In this document: positions 1-7,395 of the stretch, one piece after another | Layout of the letters: each line of letters begins with the position of its first letter | Numbering within the stretch: position 1 is the stretch's first letter | Source of the DNA: Gammaproteobacteria bacterium | GTDB taxonomy: Bacteria; Pseudomonadota; Gammaproteobacteria; Xanthomonadales; Xanthomonadaceae | Assembly (NCBI GenBank): GCA_026398715.1 | Contig: JAPLSI010000126.1 | Location: 1-20,371 of the forward strand | DNA: 20,371 bases | Direction of reading: 5' to 3' | Program-made: the position numbers and the translations under genes | Notes under the pieces: model-generated | The model's database searches: none | Seen by the model: the letters and a program-made list of their open reading frames with translations, nothing else | Told to the model about the DNA's origin: nothing

Positions 1-1640
1 GATTGCCCGATGCGCCGCTGGCGCGCGAACGCATTGCGCGCGCCCTGGGTTATTCCAGTTACGAAAGCTTCCGGGCCGCGCTCGACGTGCATCGCGCGGT
101 GGTGTCCCAGGCCTTCGCCGACCTGTTGCAGTCGCGACGGCGACGCGTGGAGCTTTCCGAGATCGCACGCTACTGGCAGGGACTTCCTGAAAACGGCGAT
201 GCCGACGCTCTGGCCGATGCCGGCTTCGCCGACGCCGAATCCCACCATGCGCGCCTGCGCGACTTCGCGCGATCGCCCGCCGTTCGCGCCTTGTCCGAGC
301 GCGCGCGGCACCGGCTCGACCAGGTGTTGCCGGCATTGATCGAGGCGTCCGCCCAGAGCGGCGCGCCCGATGCCGCATTGCCGCGCGGGCTGGCCCTGAT
401 GCAGGCCATTGCACGTCGCGCCAGTTACCTGGCACTGCTCGACGAACAACCCGCGGCGCTGGCCCGCCTGGTGGACGTTACCGCGCGAAGCTCCCTGCTG
501 TCCGAACGCCTCGCCGCGCATCCGCTGCTGCTTGACGAGCTGCTCGATTCGCGCGCCGCCGGCAGCTTGCCCGATGTCGATTCCCTGGTGCGGCAGGTGG
601 CGCAGCAGCAGGCGACGCTGGCCGCGCTGGATGCCGAGTCGGCGCTGGTTGCGCTCAACGAACTCAAGCAAAGCCTGTCGTTCCGGATCGCGCTGGCCAC
701 GCTCGCACAGCGGCAGCCGCCGCTCGAAAGCGCGCGGCAACTGGCCGCGCTTGCAGACGCCTTGCTCGTTTCGGTCGAAGCGCTGGCGCGACGCGAGCTC
801 GAACCTGCGCATGGCCGCATGCCCGGGGTGGGTTTCGCGGTCATTGCCTATGGCAGCGTCGGCGGCCGCGAACTGGGTTTCGATTCCGACCTTGACCTGG
901 TGTTCCTGCACGACGCGCAGGGCGACCAGGCGTCCGACGGGTCACGGCCCCTCGACGTGCCACGCTATTTCGCCCGGCTCGCGCAGAAGCTGGTCGGCCT
1001 GCTCGATACCGTCACCAGCGCGGGCCGGCTTTACGAAGTGGACATGCGCCTGCGCCCCGACGGCGCCAAGGGCGTGCTGGTGTCGGGCATGCACAGCTTT
1101 GTCGAATACCAGCAGCACCGTGCCTGGACCTGGGAATCGCAGGCACTGGTGCGCGCGCGGGCCGTGGCCGGCGATGCGGACCTGTGCGCGCGATTCGAGA
1201 CCGTGCGTCGGCAACTGCTGACGCGCGAACGCGACCCCGCCGCGCTGAGGTCGGAAGTCATCGCGATGCGGCGCAGGATGCGCGGCGAACTCGATCGCAG
1301 CGAGGGATCGCGCTTCGATCTCAAGCAAGGCGAGGGCGGGTTGGTGGACCTGGAATTCCTGCTGCAGGAGCGGGTGTTGGCGCTTGCGTCCGTGCATCCC
1401 TCGCTGTGCGACGACCGCGACACGCCATCCCTGTTGCGGGCCTTGGCCGCCGTGGGCGCCTTGCCGGGCAGCGATGCGTCGGTGTTGCTGCAGGCGCACG
1501 CGACCTTGCTGGCGCGCGGACTCGACTGCACGCTGGATCGTCGGCCCCGGATCGTGATCGAGGACGCAGCCATCGCCGATGCCCGCGAGCAGGTTCGACG
1601 CGCCTGCCGGGCGGCAGGCCTGGACTTCACGGCAGCCTGA
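1..1640 (+). CDS. glnE: Bifunctional glutamine synthetase adenylyltransferase/adenylyl-removing enzyme, C-terminal part
   Basis: Cytoplasmic enzyme that adds AMP to, and removes it from, glutamine synthetase in response to PII, so tuning nitrogen assimilation. The reading frame is open from the window edge (first full codon at base 3) to a TGA at 1638-1640, giving 545 residues; the full family protein is about 930-950, so the 5' part lies outside. The segment begins near the end of the N-terminal (removing) domain. The C-terminal nucleotidyltransferase domain shows the metal-binding signature GSVGGRELGFDSDLDLVF (bases about 850-905) and later DMRLRPDG. The helical C-terminal region ends normally. 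Its last 14 bases overlap the end of the convergent ELM1-like gene. The signature motifs make the identity secure; only the missing 5' end limits the call. Confidence 0.95.
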   Translation, partial: LPDAPLARERIARALGYSSYESFRAALDVHRAVVSQAFADLLQSRRRRVELSEIARYWQGLPENGDADALADAGFADAESHHARLRDFARSPAVRALSERARHRLDQVLPALIEASAQSGAPDAALPRGLALMQAIARRASYLALLDEQPAALARLVDVTARSSLLSERLAAHPLLLDELLDSRAAGSLPDVDSLVRQVAQQQATLAALDAESALVALNELKQSLSFRIALATLAQRQPPLESARQLAALADALLVSVEALARRELEPAHGRMPGVGFAVIAYGSVGGRELGFDSDLDLVFLHDAQGDQASDGSRPLDVPRYFARLAQKLVGLLDTVTSAGRLYEVDMRLRPDGAKGVLVSGMHSFVEYQQHRAWTWESQALVRARAVAGDADLCARFETVRRQLLTRERDPAALRSEVIAMRRRMRGELDRSEGSRFDLKQGEGGLVDLEFLLQERVLALASVHPSLCDDRDTPSLLRALAAVGALPGSDASVLLQAHATLLARGLDCTLDRRPRIVIEDAAIADAREQVRRACRAAGLDFTAA

Positions 1641-2607
1641 GCCGCTCGCGAACTTCTGCCGCAACGCGCGCGGTTTCGCGCAACGGATCGGCAGTAAAGT
1701 TTTCCAGCCCGCCGAGTTGCGCACGAATGCGGCCGATAGACTCGAGCGATTCCAGGAATCGCCGCACCCGGCCGGTGGCGCGGGTTGGCTCGGCAACGAA
1801 CACCGGCAGCGCCGTGGCGCACGCCTCGGAAACCATGTTCACCGAATCGGGTGAAGCGACGATTCGATCGGCCCAACCCAGCGCGCCGGCATAGGGATTG
1901 GCGCCGTCGCTCGCATCCATCCACACGCGATGCCCGTCACCGGCGTAGCGGGCCCGCAGGAGCGCAGCCAACTCGCGCGGCGTGCGGCCCGACCCGCAGA
2001 TGACCAGGCTGCCACCCTCCCGCGCCAGCATCAGTTCGAGTTTCGCCAGCATCACTTCCAGCGCACCGCGATCGAATCGGGTCGCGCGGGTGGGCCCGCC
2101 AATCAGCACGGCCGTTCGGGGCTGCGGCAGGCTGCCCAGGTCGGGCGCCTGCTCGCGTGCCTGCGCGAGCCACGCGGCATCCACGGGATTCAGGCTGCCC
2201 AGCAATTCGATCACGTTGTCGCCGCGCAACTGGTCGTGTGCGGGGGCAATCACCAGGTCCCAATGCCGGGTGTCGATGCGCGGGTCCAGGATCTGGATGG
2301 CGCGTGCGCCGGCGTCGCGCGCCTGGCGGGTGGCCAGTGCGGCGAGCCGTCCGCAGCCGATTGCCAGCGACGGTGGATGCTTGCCGATGGCCTGGGAAAA
2401 TTCTTCGCCGAACGCCGAATCGAAGCCGGGCCATCTGCGCGGCGCGAACCAGCGCGCCGGGGCTCCGGCGTGCAGCGACCATTCCTTCGCCGGAAGGCCG
2501 AGTGCCTGGGCGAGGGCCAGCGCCTGGCGGCGATTGCCTGCGGCGCCGTCGTGCAAGGCCCAGCAGGAATCGTGGTCGAGGCTCGGCGGCGGGGTCGGGG
2601 TAGGCAC
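1627..2607 (-). CDS. ELM1/GtrOC1 family putative glycosyltransferase
   Basis: About 326 residues if started at the GTG at 2607. The C-terminal half resembles bacterial proteins called 'mitochondrial fission ELM1 family' (old DUF1022), now often described as ELM1/GtrOC1-type putative glycosyltransferases. Visible landmarks are VLIGGPTRATRF (start of the second Rossmann-like domain), LVICGSGRTP, and SPDSVNMVSEACATALPVFV, an acceptor/nucleotide-site-like segment recalling GT-B enzymes. No signal peptide or membrane helix is evident, so a cytoplasmic location is likely. The frame is open upstream to 2817, but that would overlap the yceI gene and its leader and adds low-complexity sequence. The GTG at 2607, just before the conserved part, was therefore preferred; GTG codons at 2667 and 2670 are alternatives. 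The substrate is unknown. The nearby LPS cluster suggests, but does not prove, a role in cell-surface glycans. Confidence 0.8.
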   Translation of the reverse strand: MPTPTPPPSLDHDSCWALHDGAAGNRRQALALAQALGLPAKEWSLHAGAPARWFAPRRWPGFDSAFGEEFSQAIGKHPPSLAIGCGRLAALATRQARDAGARAIQILDPRIDTRHWDLVIAPAHDQLRGDNVIELLGSLNPVDAAWLAQAREQAPDLGSLPQPRTAVLIGGPTRATRFDRGALEVMLAKLELMLAREGGSLVICGSGRTPRELAALLRARYAGDGHRVWMDASDGANPYAGALGWADRIVASPDSVNMVSEACATALPVFVAEPTRATGRVRRFLESLESIGRIRAQLGGLENFTADPLRETARVAAEVRERLRLP

Positions 2608-2713
2608 GGCTGCCGAGCTTACCAGCTGGGCTGCGGGGCGTCGGCGCGGCTTCCACACCGCCTGCACCACAACTCTGCAATGATTGGATTTGAACAATGT
2701 CCCGGAGAATTCG

Positions 2714-3304
2714 ATGAAGCGCCTGATCCTTCCCCTGTTGCTCGGCCTGGCATTGTCCGGCCCGGCCGTTGCCGCCAAATACAACATCGACGCCAACCAC
2801 ACACAGGTGCATTTCACCTACCTGCACGCGGGTTACGCCCATCTGGGCGGCCGCCTGAACCAGGTCACCGGCACGCTGGATTTCGATGCCGAACAGCCGG
2901 CCAAGTCCTCGATCGACGTGCAGATTCCCATGTCGAGCCTCAGCACCGGCGTACCCAAGCTCGACACGCATCTGAACAGCCCCGATTTCTTTGATGCTGA
3001 AAAATTCCCCACCGCCAGCTTCACCAGCAAGCAGGTAACGGTGCTGGGCAAGGACAAGCTGAAGGTCGCCGGCGACATGACCCTGCACGGGGTCACGCGT
3101 CCGGTGGTCTTCGAGGTGACCATCATCCAGGCCGGCATGCATCCGATGCGAAAGGTGCCGGCCGTGGGCTTCGAGGCCACCACCACCATCAAGCGCTCCG
3201 AGTTCGGCGTCGACGGCTTGCTGCAGGCGGCCTCCGACGAGGTGAAATTGCGCATCGCCATGGAGGCGCAGCAGCCCAAGCCGGAGGCCGCACCGGCCAA
3301 GTAA
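2714..3304 (+). CDS. YceI family periplasmic protein
   Basis: A 196-residue secreted protein. Residues 1-20 form a signal peptide: MKR, a Leu-rich core, then a likely signal peptidase I site at AVA-A. The mature part is the YceI lipocalin-like beta barrel, which in structurally studied members binds long-chain isoprenoid lipids. Family landmarks are NIDANHTQVHF near the N terminus, LDTHLNSPDFFDAEKFPTASF in the middle, the turn GDMTLHGVTRPV, and IKRSEFGVDG towards the end. A short Ala/Pro/Lys tail follows. The start at 2714 has CGGAGA 6-11 bases upstream and begins exactly at the signal peptide, so it is preferred over an in-frame codon at 2684. It diverges from the ELM1-like gene. The exact ligand and physiological role are not evident from sequence. 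Confidence 0.93.
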   Translation: MKRLILPLLLGLALSGPAVAAKYNIDANHTQVHFTYLHAGYAHLGGRLNQVTGTLDFDAEQPAKSSIDVQIPMSSLSTGVPKLDTHLNSPDFFDAEKFPTASFTSKQVTVLGKDKLKVAGDMTLHGVTRPVVFEVTIIQAGMHPMRKVPAVGFEATTTIKRSEFGVDGLLQAASDEVKLRIAMEAQQPKPEAAPAK

Positions 3305-3337
3305 GCCGCCGCGTGTGTGGCGGGTGGGGTCTCGGGG

Positions 3338-3370
3338 TAAAATGGCGGCTCGTCCAAGCCGGAAGCCGCC
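3338..3370 (+). promoter_or_regulatory. Possible -10 box and leader hairpin before the small zinc-finger gene
   Basis: TAAAAT at 3338-3343 resembles a sigma-70 -10 box, but no convincing -35 box is visible. Directly after it GGCGGCT (3344-3350) is perfectly complementary to AGCCGCC (3364-3370). This could fold into a 7-bp stem with a 13-base loop that includes most of the only Shine-Dalgarno-like bases (GGAAG, 3361-3365) and abuts the ATG at 3371. Both readings are inference. Confidence 0.3.
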
Positions 3371-3562
3371 ATGTCGAGCACCGAACCCCAGCCGGCCAAC
3401 ACCGAGCTCACCTACACGGTCAAGCGTGCGCAATTGCCACTGAGTTGCCCGACGCCCGCGATGGCGCTTTGGAACTCGCATCCGCGCGTGTACCTGCCTG
3501 TCGAGGCCACCGGCTCGGCGCGTTGCCCGTATTGCGGCGCGCTTTTCGTGCTCGAGGACTGA
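3371..3562 (+). CDS. Small CHCC zinc-finger protein
   Basis: A 63-residue protein with a probable zinc site formed by Cys26, His37, Cys52 and Cys55 (CP...H...CPYCG). This is the spacing of the zf-CHCC domain also found in the NDUFS6 subunit of mitochondrial complex I. The N-terminal 20 residues are polar and probably flexible; there is no signal peptide or membrane segment. Similar stand-alone small proteins are common in proteobacterial genomes and are usually annotated only as zinc-finger domain proteins, without a proven function. The gene ends 22 bases before the GT4 gene on the same strand and may be co-transcribed with the LPS genes. The intact ligand set and AT-richer leader argue for a real gene despite its size. 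Confidence 0.85.
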   Translation: MSSTEPQPANTELTYTVKRAQLPLSCPTPAMALWNSHPRVYLPVEATGSARCPYCGALFVLED

Positions 3563-3584
3563 CGATCAAGGCCTGCGCGTCGCC

Positions 3585-4658
3585 ATGAGCCGCCTGACCG
3601 TCCTTCAGCTGTTGCCGGCGCTGGGCAGCGGCGGCGTCGAACGGTCCACCCTTGAGATCGCCGCGGCGCTGGTGCGGTCCGGGCACCAGTCGGTGGTCGT
3701 GTCTGCAGGTGGCAGGCTGGTGGAGCCGCTGCAACGCGCTGGCAGCGAGCACATCGAGCTCGACATCGGCCGCAAGTCGCTCGCCACGCTGCGCCATGTG
3801 TTCACCCTGCGCCGCATCATCAGGCAGTACCAACCCGACATCGTGCACGCCCGGTCCCGCTTGCCGGCGTGGCTGGCCTGGCTGGCGATGCGCGGCCTGA
3901 AAACGCCACGACCCCACTTCGTCACCACGGTGCATGGGCTCAATTCACCGGGCTGGTACTCCTCGATCATGACCCGCGGCGAGAGCGTGATCTGCGTTTC
4001 CGGATCGGTCCGCGCGCACGTGCTCTCGCATTGGCCCGTGACCCAACCGGCCAAGCTGGTCATCATCGAGCGAGGCATCGACGCTGCGCAGTTCTGCCCG
4101 TCTCCCGCGGGCCGGGCGGCGAGCGCCGGGCCCAAGCGCCTTCTGATGCCGGGCCGGGGCACGCGATTGAAAGGGCACGAAGCAGCGCTGAACCTGCTCG
4201 CCGACCTGCGCGCCGCGGGCTGCGATGCGCGCCTGTGGTTGCTGGGAACGCGCGAGCCCGGTCGCGAGGCCTACGTGGCCGAACTCGAATCGATCGCAGC
4301 CAAGCTCGGTGTCGGCGACGCCGTCGAGATCAGCCCTCCTGTGCACGATGTCGTGTCGGCCTATCGCCAGGCGGACCTCGTGCTGCAGCTGTCGGCCAAG
4401 CCTGAGGCCTTCGGTCGTACCGTCGTGGAGGCGCTGTGCACGGGAACCCCGGTGGTGGGCTGGAACCACGGCGGGGTGGGCGAGCTGTTGGGACAGTTCT
4501 TCCCTGAAGGCCAGGTGGCGCTGGGCGACCGCGAAGCACTGCTGGCCACTACACTCAAGGTCCTGGCCCAACCGCGGCCCGCGCCCCCGATCAACCCGCA
4601 GTCCCTGGCAGCCATGCAAGCCCAAACACTGAAGGTCTATGAATCACTCCTTGCCTGA
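3585..4658 (+). CDS. GT4-type (GT-B fold) glycosyltransferase, probably LPS core or O-chain assembly
   Basis: A 357-residue cytoplasmic or peripheral membrane enzyme expected to transfer a sugar from a nucleotide-sugar donor with retention of configuration. The N-terminal domain opens with LLPALGSGGVERS, the Gly-rich acceptor-side loop of GT4 enzymes. The C-terminal donor domain starts near PGRGTRLKGHEA (RLKG in the usual phosphate-contact loop) and carries the EX7E motif Glu274 to Glu282 (EAFGRTVVEAL), followed by GTPVVGWNHGGVGELL. Length is normal for the family. The ATG at 3585 has only a weak upstream AAGG. Its end overlaps the next gene by 20 bases, implying co-translation. The neighbours (ligase-like protein, GT2, LpxL, WaaA) point to lipopolysaccharide. 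The sugar and linkage cannot be read from sequence. Confidence 0.9.
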   Translation: MSRLTVLQLLPALGSGGVERSTLEIAAALVRSGHQSVVVSAGGRLVEPLQRAGSEHIELDIGRKSLATLRHVFTLRRIIRQYQPDIVHARSRLPAWLAWLAMRGLKTPRPHFVTTVHGLNSPGWYSSIMTRGESVICVSGSVRAHVLSHWPVTQPAKLVIIERGIDAAQFCPSPAGRAASAGPKRLLMPGRGTRLKGHEAALNLLADLRAAGCDARLWLLGTREPGREAYVAELESIAAKLGVGDAVEISPPVHDVVSAYRQADLVLQLSAKPEAFGRTVVEALCTGTPVVGWNHGGVGELLGQFFPEGQVALGDREALLATTLKVLAQPRPAPPINPQSLAAMQAQTLKVYESLLA

Positions 4659-5712
4659 GCCCCCCGGCTTTCGCTGGACCCCTTATGTCGTGCTCGCGTT
4701 CGTCGCCTTGTGGCCGGCCGTGGGCGTTGCCGAGGCGGTGCTGAGCCTGGGCGCGCTGGCGAGCCTGGCCATCCTGTCGGTCCGTCGCTTCAACCATGGC
4801 ACGGCCTTGCTCAGCCGCGAAGCCTGGGCGCTGATCACTGCGCTGTTCTTCTGTTACTGGCTGCCGGAATTCTTTTCCGCCATCGACGCCGTGGACGGCA
4901 AGCGCGCCTGGCGCGAGGTGTTGCTTGATCTTCGCTACCTGCCTTTCCTCTGGCTGACGGCCATGGCGGTCGGGCCACGCGATGGACGCCGCGTGGTGTT
5001 CATCGGCCTGGGCATGATCACCCTGTTCTGGTCGCTGGACGGCGTCGTGCAGGCCGTCACCGGCTACAGCCTGGGCGGTGCCAACTCCTCCGATCGGCTC
5101 AGCGGCATCTTCGGCGCCGACAATCTCAAGCTTGGCCTGGTGCTGGCCACGCTGTCGCCGTTCGCACTGGAAATGGCGGCGGAAAAATTCCATGCACCGG
5201 GCTGGATCGCGACCGCCACGCTGCTCGGCACGGTCATCGTCTTCAGCGGCGATCGCGCGGGCCTTGACGAAGCCTTGTCGGGCCGGCTGAGCATCTGGAG
5301 CGCCGCCACCGGAATGATCGCGGACCATCCGGTGAACGGCGTGGGCATTCGTGGTTTCCGCGACGCCTATGCGCAGTACGCGTCCAGTGATGATTTCTGG
5401 CTCAGCCATGGCCAGGCCGGCGCGTTGCATGCGCACCAGATCGTGCTGGAGATCCTGAGCGAAACCGGTCTGATCGGTTTGCTGTTGTGGCTGATGGGAT
5501 TCGCGCTGGCCTGGCGCGCCTGGCGCTGGTCGCTGCCGAGCGCCCGCCGGCGTGCGGCGGTTCCTGCGCTGGCCCTGGCGGTGACCGTGTTCCCGCTCAA
5601 CACCAGCCTGGCTTTCTATTCGACCTTCTGGGGCGGCGTGTTCCTGTTGCTGCTCGCCTTGTTCGCCGGTTCACTGTTTGCGTTGCAAGACGATGCCCCG
5701 GCCACCGATTAG
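4639..5712 (+). CDS. O-antigen ligase/Wzy-like membrane protein, apparently shortened internally
   Basis: A 357-residue polytopic inner-membrane protein with hydrophobic segments at about 15-48, 62-83, 95-113, 119-138, 159-178, 189-206, 269-290 and 300-345. The WaaL/Wzy_C pattern is visible: the SGDRAG motif, then RLSIW, ADHPVNGVG, and HAHQIVLEILSETGLIGL, where the His is the usual periplasmic catalytic-region residue. Such proteins join O-chain or further sugars from a lipid carrier to lipid A-core, or polymerise repeat units. The odd feature is that SGDRAG (about 203-208) is followed within seven residues by the loop region, whereas family members usually have one or two more membrane helices there. 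The whole is shorter than the usual 400-450 residues. The gene overlaps its neighbours by 20 bases on each side. Confidence 0.85.
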   Translation: MNHSLPEPPGFRWTPYVVLAFVALWPAVGVAEAVLSLGALASLAILSVRRFNHGTALLSREAWALITALFFCYWLPEFFSAIDAVDGKRAWREVLLDLRYLPFLWLTAMAVGPRDGRRVVFIGLGMITLFWSLDGVVQAVTGYSLGGANSSDRLSGIFGADNLKLGLVLATLSPFALEMAAEKFHAPGWIATATLLGTVIVFSGDRAGLDEALSGRLSIWSAATGMIADHPVNGVGIRGFRDAYAQYASSDDFWLSHGQAGALHAHQIVLEILSETGLIGLLLWLMGFALAWRAWRWSLPSARRRAAVPALALAVTVFPLNTSLAFYSTFWGGVFLLLLALFAGSLFALQDDAPATD

Positions 5713-6448
5713 CGGCGTCGTCACTACGTTCAACAACGCGGGCACGCTGCACGATTGCCTGGCGAGCCTGGCGTTCTGCGACGAGATCGTGGTGCTCGAT
5801 TCGGGCTCCGGCGATGCCAGCCGCGAGATAGCCGAACGCCACGGCGCGCGCGTCTTCGTCGAGCCTTTCAAGGGCTATGGGCTGCAGAAACAGTCGGCCA
5901 TCGATAAAGCCGCGAATGACTGGGTGCTGTTGCTCGATGCCGATGAAACCCTCACCGATTCCGGCCGCGCGGTCATTGAAGCCGAGCTGCAGGCGCCGCG
6001 CGCCGACGGCTATCGATTGCCGCGGCGCGAATGGTTGTTCTGGCGCTGGCCGCATCCATGGACGCGCCCCAACTGGCAACTGCGTCTTTTCCGGCGCAGC
6101 TGCGGCGGCCTGAATTCCGTGCCCGTGCATGCCGCGCCGGAAGTGCGAGGCACGGTGCGCGACATCGGCGCGGAGTTTCGCCATTTCGGCGAGCCGGAGC
6201 TCGCCGTTCGCGTGGACAAGATCAACCGGTATTCCAGCGGATTGGTGCAGTACAAGGCCGGCCGCAAGCCGCGCTTGCTGGGCTTGCGCCTGGTGCTGTA
6301 TCCCAGCGTGGCCTTCCTGCGCTTCTACCTGGGCAAGCGCTACTTCCTCAATGGCTGGGCGGGTTTCATCGCCGCGCGTACGCAGGCGTTCTACGCCTTC
6401 CTGAAATACGCAAAGGTGCTCGAAGCCGGGCGCCAGGACCGGTCCTAG
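5693..6448 (+). CDS. Family 2 glycosyltransferase, WaaE/KdtX-like
   Basis: A 251-residue GT-A fold enzyme. The N terminus has the GT2 pattern ISGVVTTFNN, then DEIVVLDSGSGD, and the metal/nucleotide-binding DXD-type motif LLLDADET. It then follows the WaaE/KdtX pattern: PHPWTRPNWQLRLFRR, a VPVHAAPEVRG stretch and a basic amphipathic C-terminal region. Characterised relatives add glucose to the inner core heptose of LPS, but the acceptor here is not determinable. An in-frame TTG at 5678 is possible; the ATG at 5693 begins right before the first beta strand and is preferred. It overlaps the ligase-like gene by 20 bases, and its TAG stop shares its last base with the GTG start of the following acyltransferase. 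This indicates one operon. Confidence 0.9.
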   Translation: MPRPPISGVVTTFNNAGTLHDCLASLAFCDEIVVLDSGSGDASREIAERHGARVFVEPFKGYGLQKQSAIDKAANDWVLLLDADETLTDSGRAVIEAELQAPRADGYRLPRREWLFWRWPHPWTRPNWQLRLFRRSCGGLNSVPVHAAPEVRGTVRDIGAEFRHFGEPELAVRVDKINRYSSGLVQYKAGRKPRLLGLRLVLYPSVAFLRFYLGKRYFLNGWAGFIAARTQAFYAFLKYAKVLEAGRQDRS

Positions 6449-7329
6449 TGCGCTGCCTGGGGACCGTGCCCCTGGAATGGATCGCGCGCGGCATCGCCCG
6501 TTTGCCGCAGCGATTGCTTCTGGCAATGTCATCGTTCCTGGCGTGGCTGCTGTTGCCCTTGATGGCGGAACGCCGACGCGTCGCCGGCATCAACATCGCG
6601 CTTGCGTTCCCCGGGCTCGATGCCGCGGCGCAGCGCAGGCTGCTGCGCGAAAACCTGCGCGAGACGCTGATGGGGGGATTCGAATTGTTGCGCGCCTGGT
6701 ATGCGCCCGATTCGCGATTGCGCGACGCGGTTCGCATCGAAGGGCTGGAGCACCTGCAGGCGGCGAAGGACGCAGGACAGGGCGTGCTGTTGTTCACCGG
6801 CCATTTCACGCAGACGGAGCTGGCCGCCTGGTTGCTCAAGCGCGCCACAGGCGGCGCCGTGCGCGGCGTGGTGCGGCGGCACAACTCGGCTTGCATCGAG
6901 GCGATGTTCGAACGCGCGCGGCAACGCATCTTCGGCGCGACCTTGGCGAAGAAGGACGTGCGCGGCCTGCTGCGAAGCCTGCAAGCGGGCGAATGGGTGG
7001 TCTATTCGGCCGACCAGGACTTCAACTACCAGCACGCCTTCGTGCCGTTCTTCGGCATCCAGGCGGCCACGCTTACCGGTACCGCGGAGCTCGTGCGCCG
7101 CAGCGGCGCGCGAATGTTGCCCTTCTGGTTCCATCGGGCCGAAGACGGCCGCTATCACCTTCGGATCGAGGCGGCCTGGTCGGGCTGGCTGGATGCGCCG
7201 CCGGCCGAATCCGCGGCCATCTACATGCGCGAGCTCGAGCGTGTCGTGCGCGAGCATCCCGGGCAATACCTGTGGGTGCATCGCCGCTTCAAGACGCGTC
7301 CGCCGGGCGAGCCCCCGGTCTATGGATGA
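6448..7329 (+). CDS. LpxL/LpxM-type lipid A acyltransferase, copy 1
   Basis: A 293-residue inner-membrane-associated enzyme of the late lipid A acyltransferase family, which transfers a secondary acyl chain from acyl-ACP to lipid A. An N-terminal hydrophobic segment (about 24-43) precedes INIALAFPGL. The catalytic HX4E motif is His119-Glu124 within FTGHFTQTELA. Further family motifs are VRRHNSACIEAM, the SADQDF-AFVPFFG block and a YLWVHRRFKTRP C terminus. The GTG at 6448 overlaps the previous stop codon (TAGTG), which fits the length of the family; the frame is open further upstream only as antiphase read-through of the GT2 gene. The stop codon directly abuts the stop of the convergent paralogue. 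Whether it acts as LpxL, LpxM or on another acyl position is not resolved. Confidence 0.92.
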   Translation: MRCLGTVPLEWIARGIARLPQRLLLAMSSFLAWLLLPLMAERRRVAGINIALAFPGLDAAAQRRLLRENLRETLMGGFELLRAWYAPDSRLRDAVRIEGLEHLQAAKDAGQGVLLFTGHFTQTELAAWLLKRATGGAVRGVVRRHNSACIEAMFERARQRIFGATLAKKDVRGLLRSLQAGEWVVYSADQDFNYQHAFVPFFGIQAATLTGTAELVRRSGARMLPFWFHRAEDGRYHLRIEAAWSGWLDAPPAESAAIYMRELERVVREHPGQYLWVHRRFKTRPPGEPPVYG

Positions 7330-7395
7330 TCAGGCGTAGGGCGACGGCCGGCCATCGGGCTGGGTCTTGAAGCGCTTGTGGATCCACAGGTATTG
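7264..7395. repeat. Inverted repeat formed by the matching 3' ends of two acyltransferase genes
   Basis: The convergent paralogues encode nearly the same C-terminal motif, so their DNA forms an imperfect inverted repeat centred on the shared stop region. Perfect arms are CAATACCTGTGG (7264-7275) with its complement at 7384-7395, and CGCTTCAAGAC (7285-7295) with its complement at 7364-7374. The centre is the palindrome TGATCA (7327-7332), made of both stop codons. Either transcript, if it ran through, could fold into a long hairpin, which may help separate the two genes. Confidence 0.75.

Noticed and set aside
2608..2817. Longer N terminus for the ELM1-like protein
   Set aside because: The added 70 residues overlap the yceI start and leader and have no family similarity; GTG 2607 precedes the conserved region.
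1937..3481. Minus-strand open frame (514 codons) covering yceI and the ELM1-like gene in another frame
   Set aside because: It contradicts two well-supported genes on both strands and shows no domain of its own.
6031..6447. N-terminal extension of the first lipid A acyltransferase
   Set aside because: It is out-of-frame read-through of the GT2 gene, and the 293-residue protein from GTG 6448 already matches the family length.
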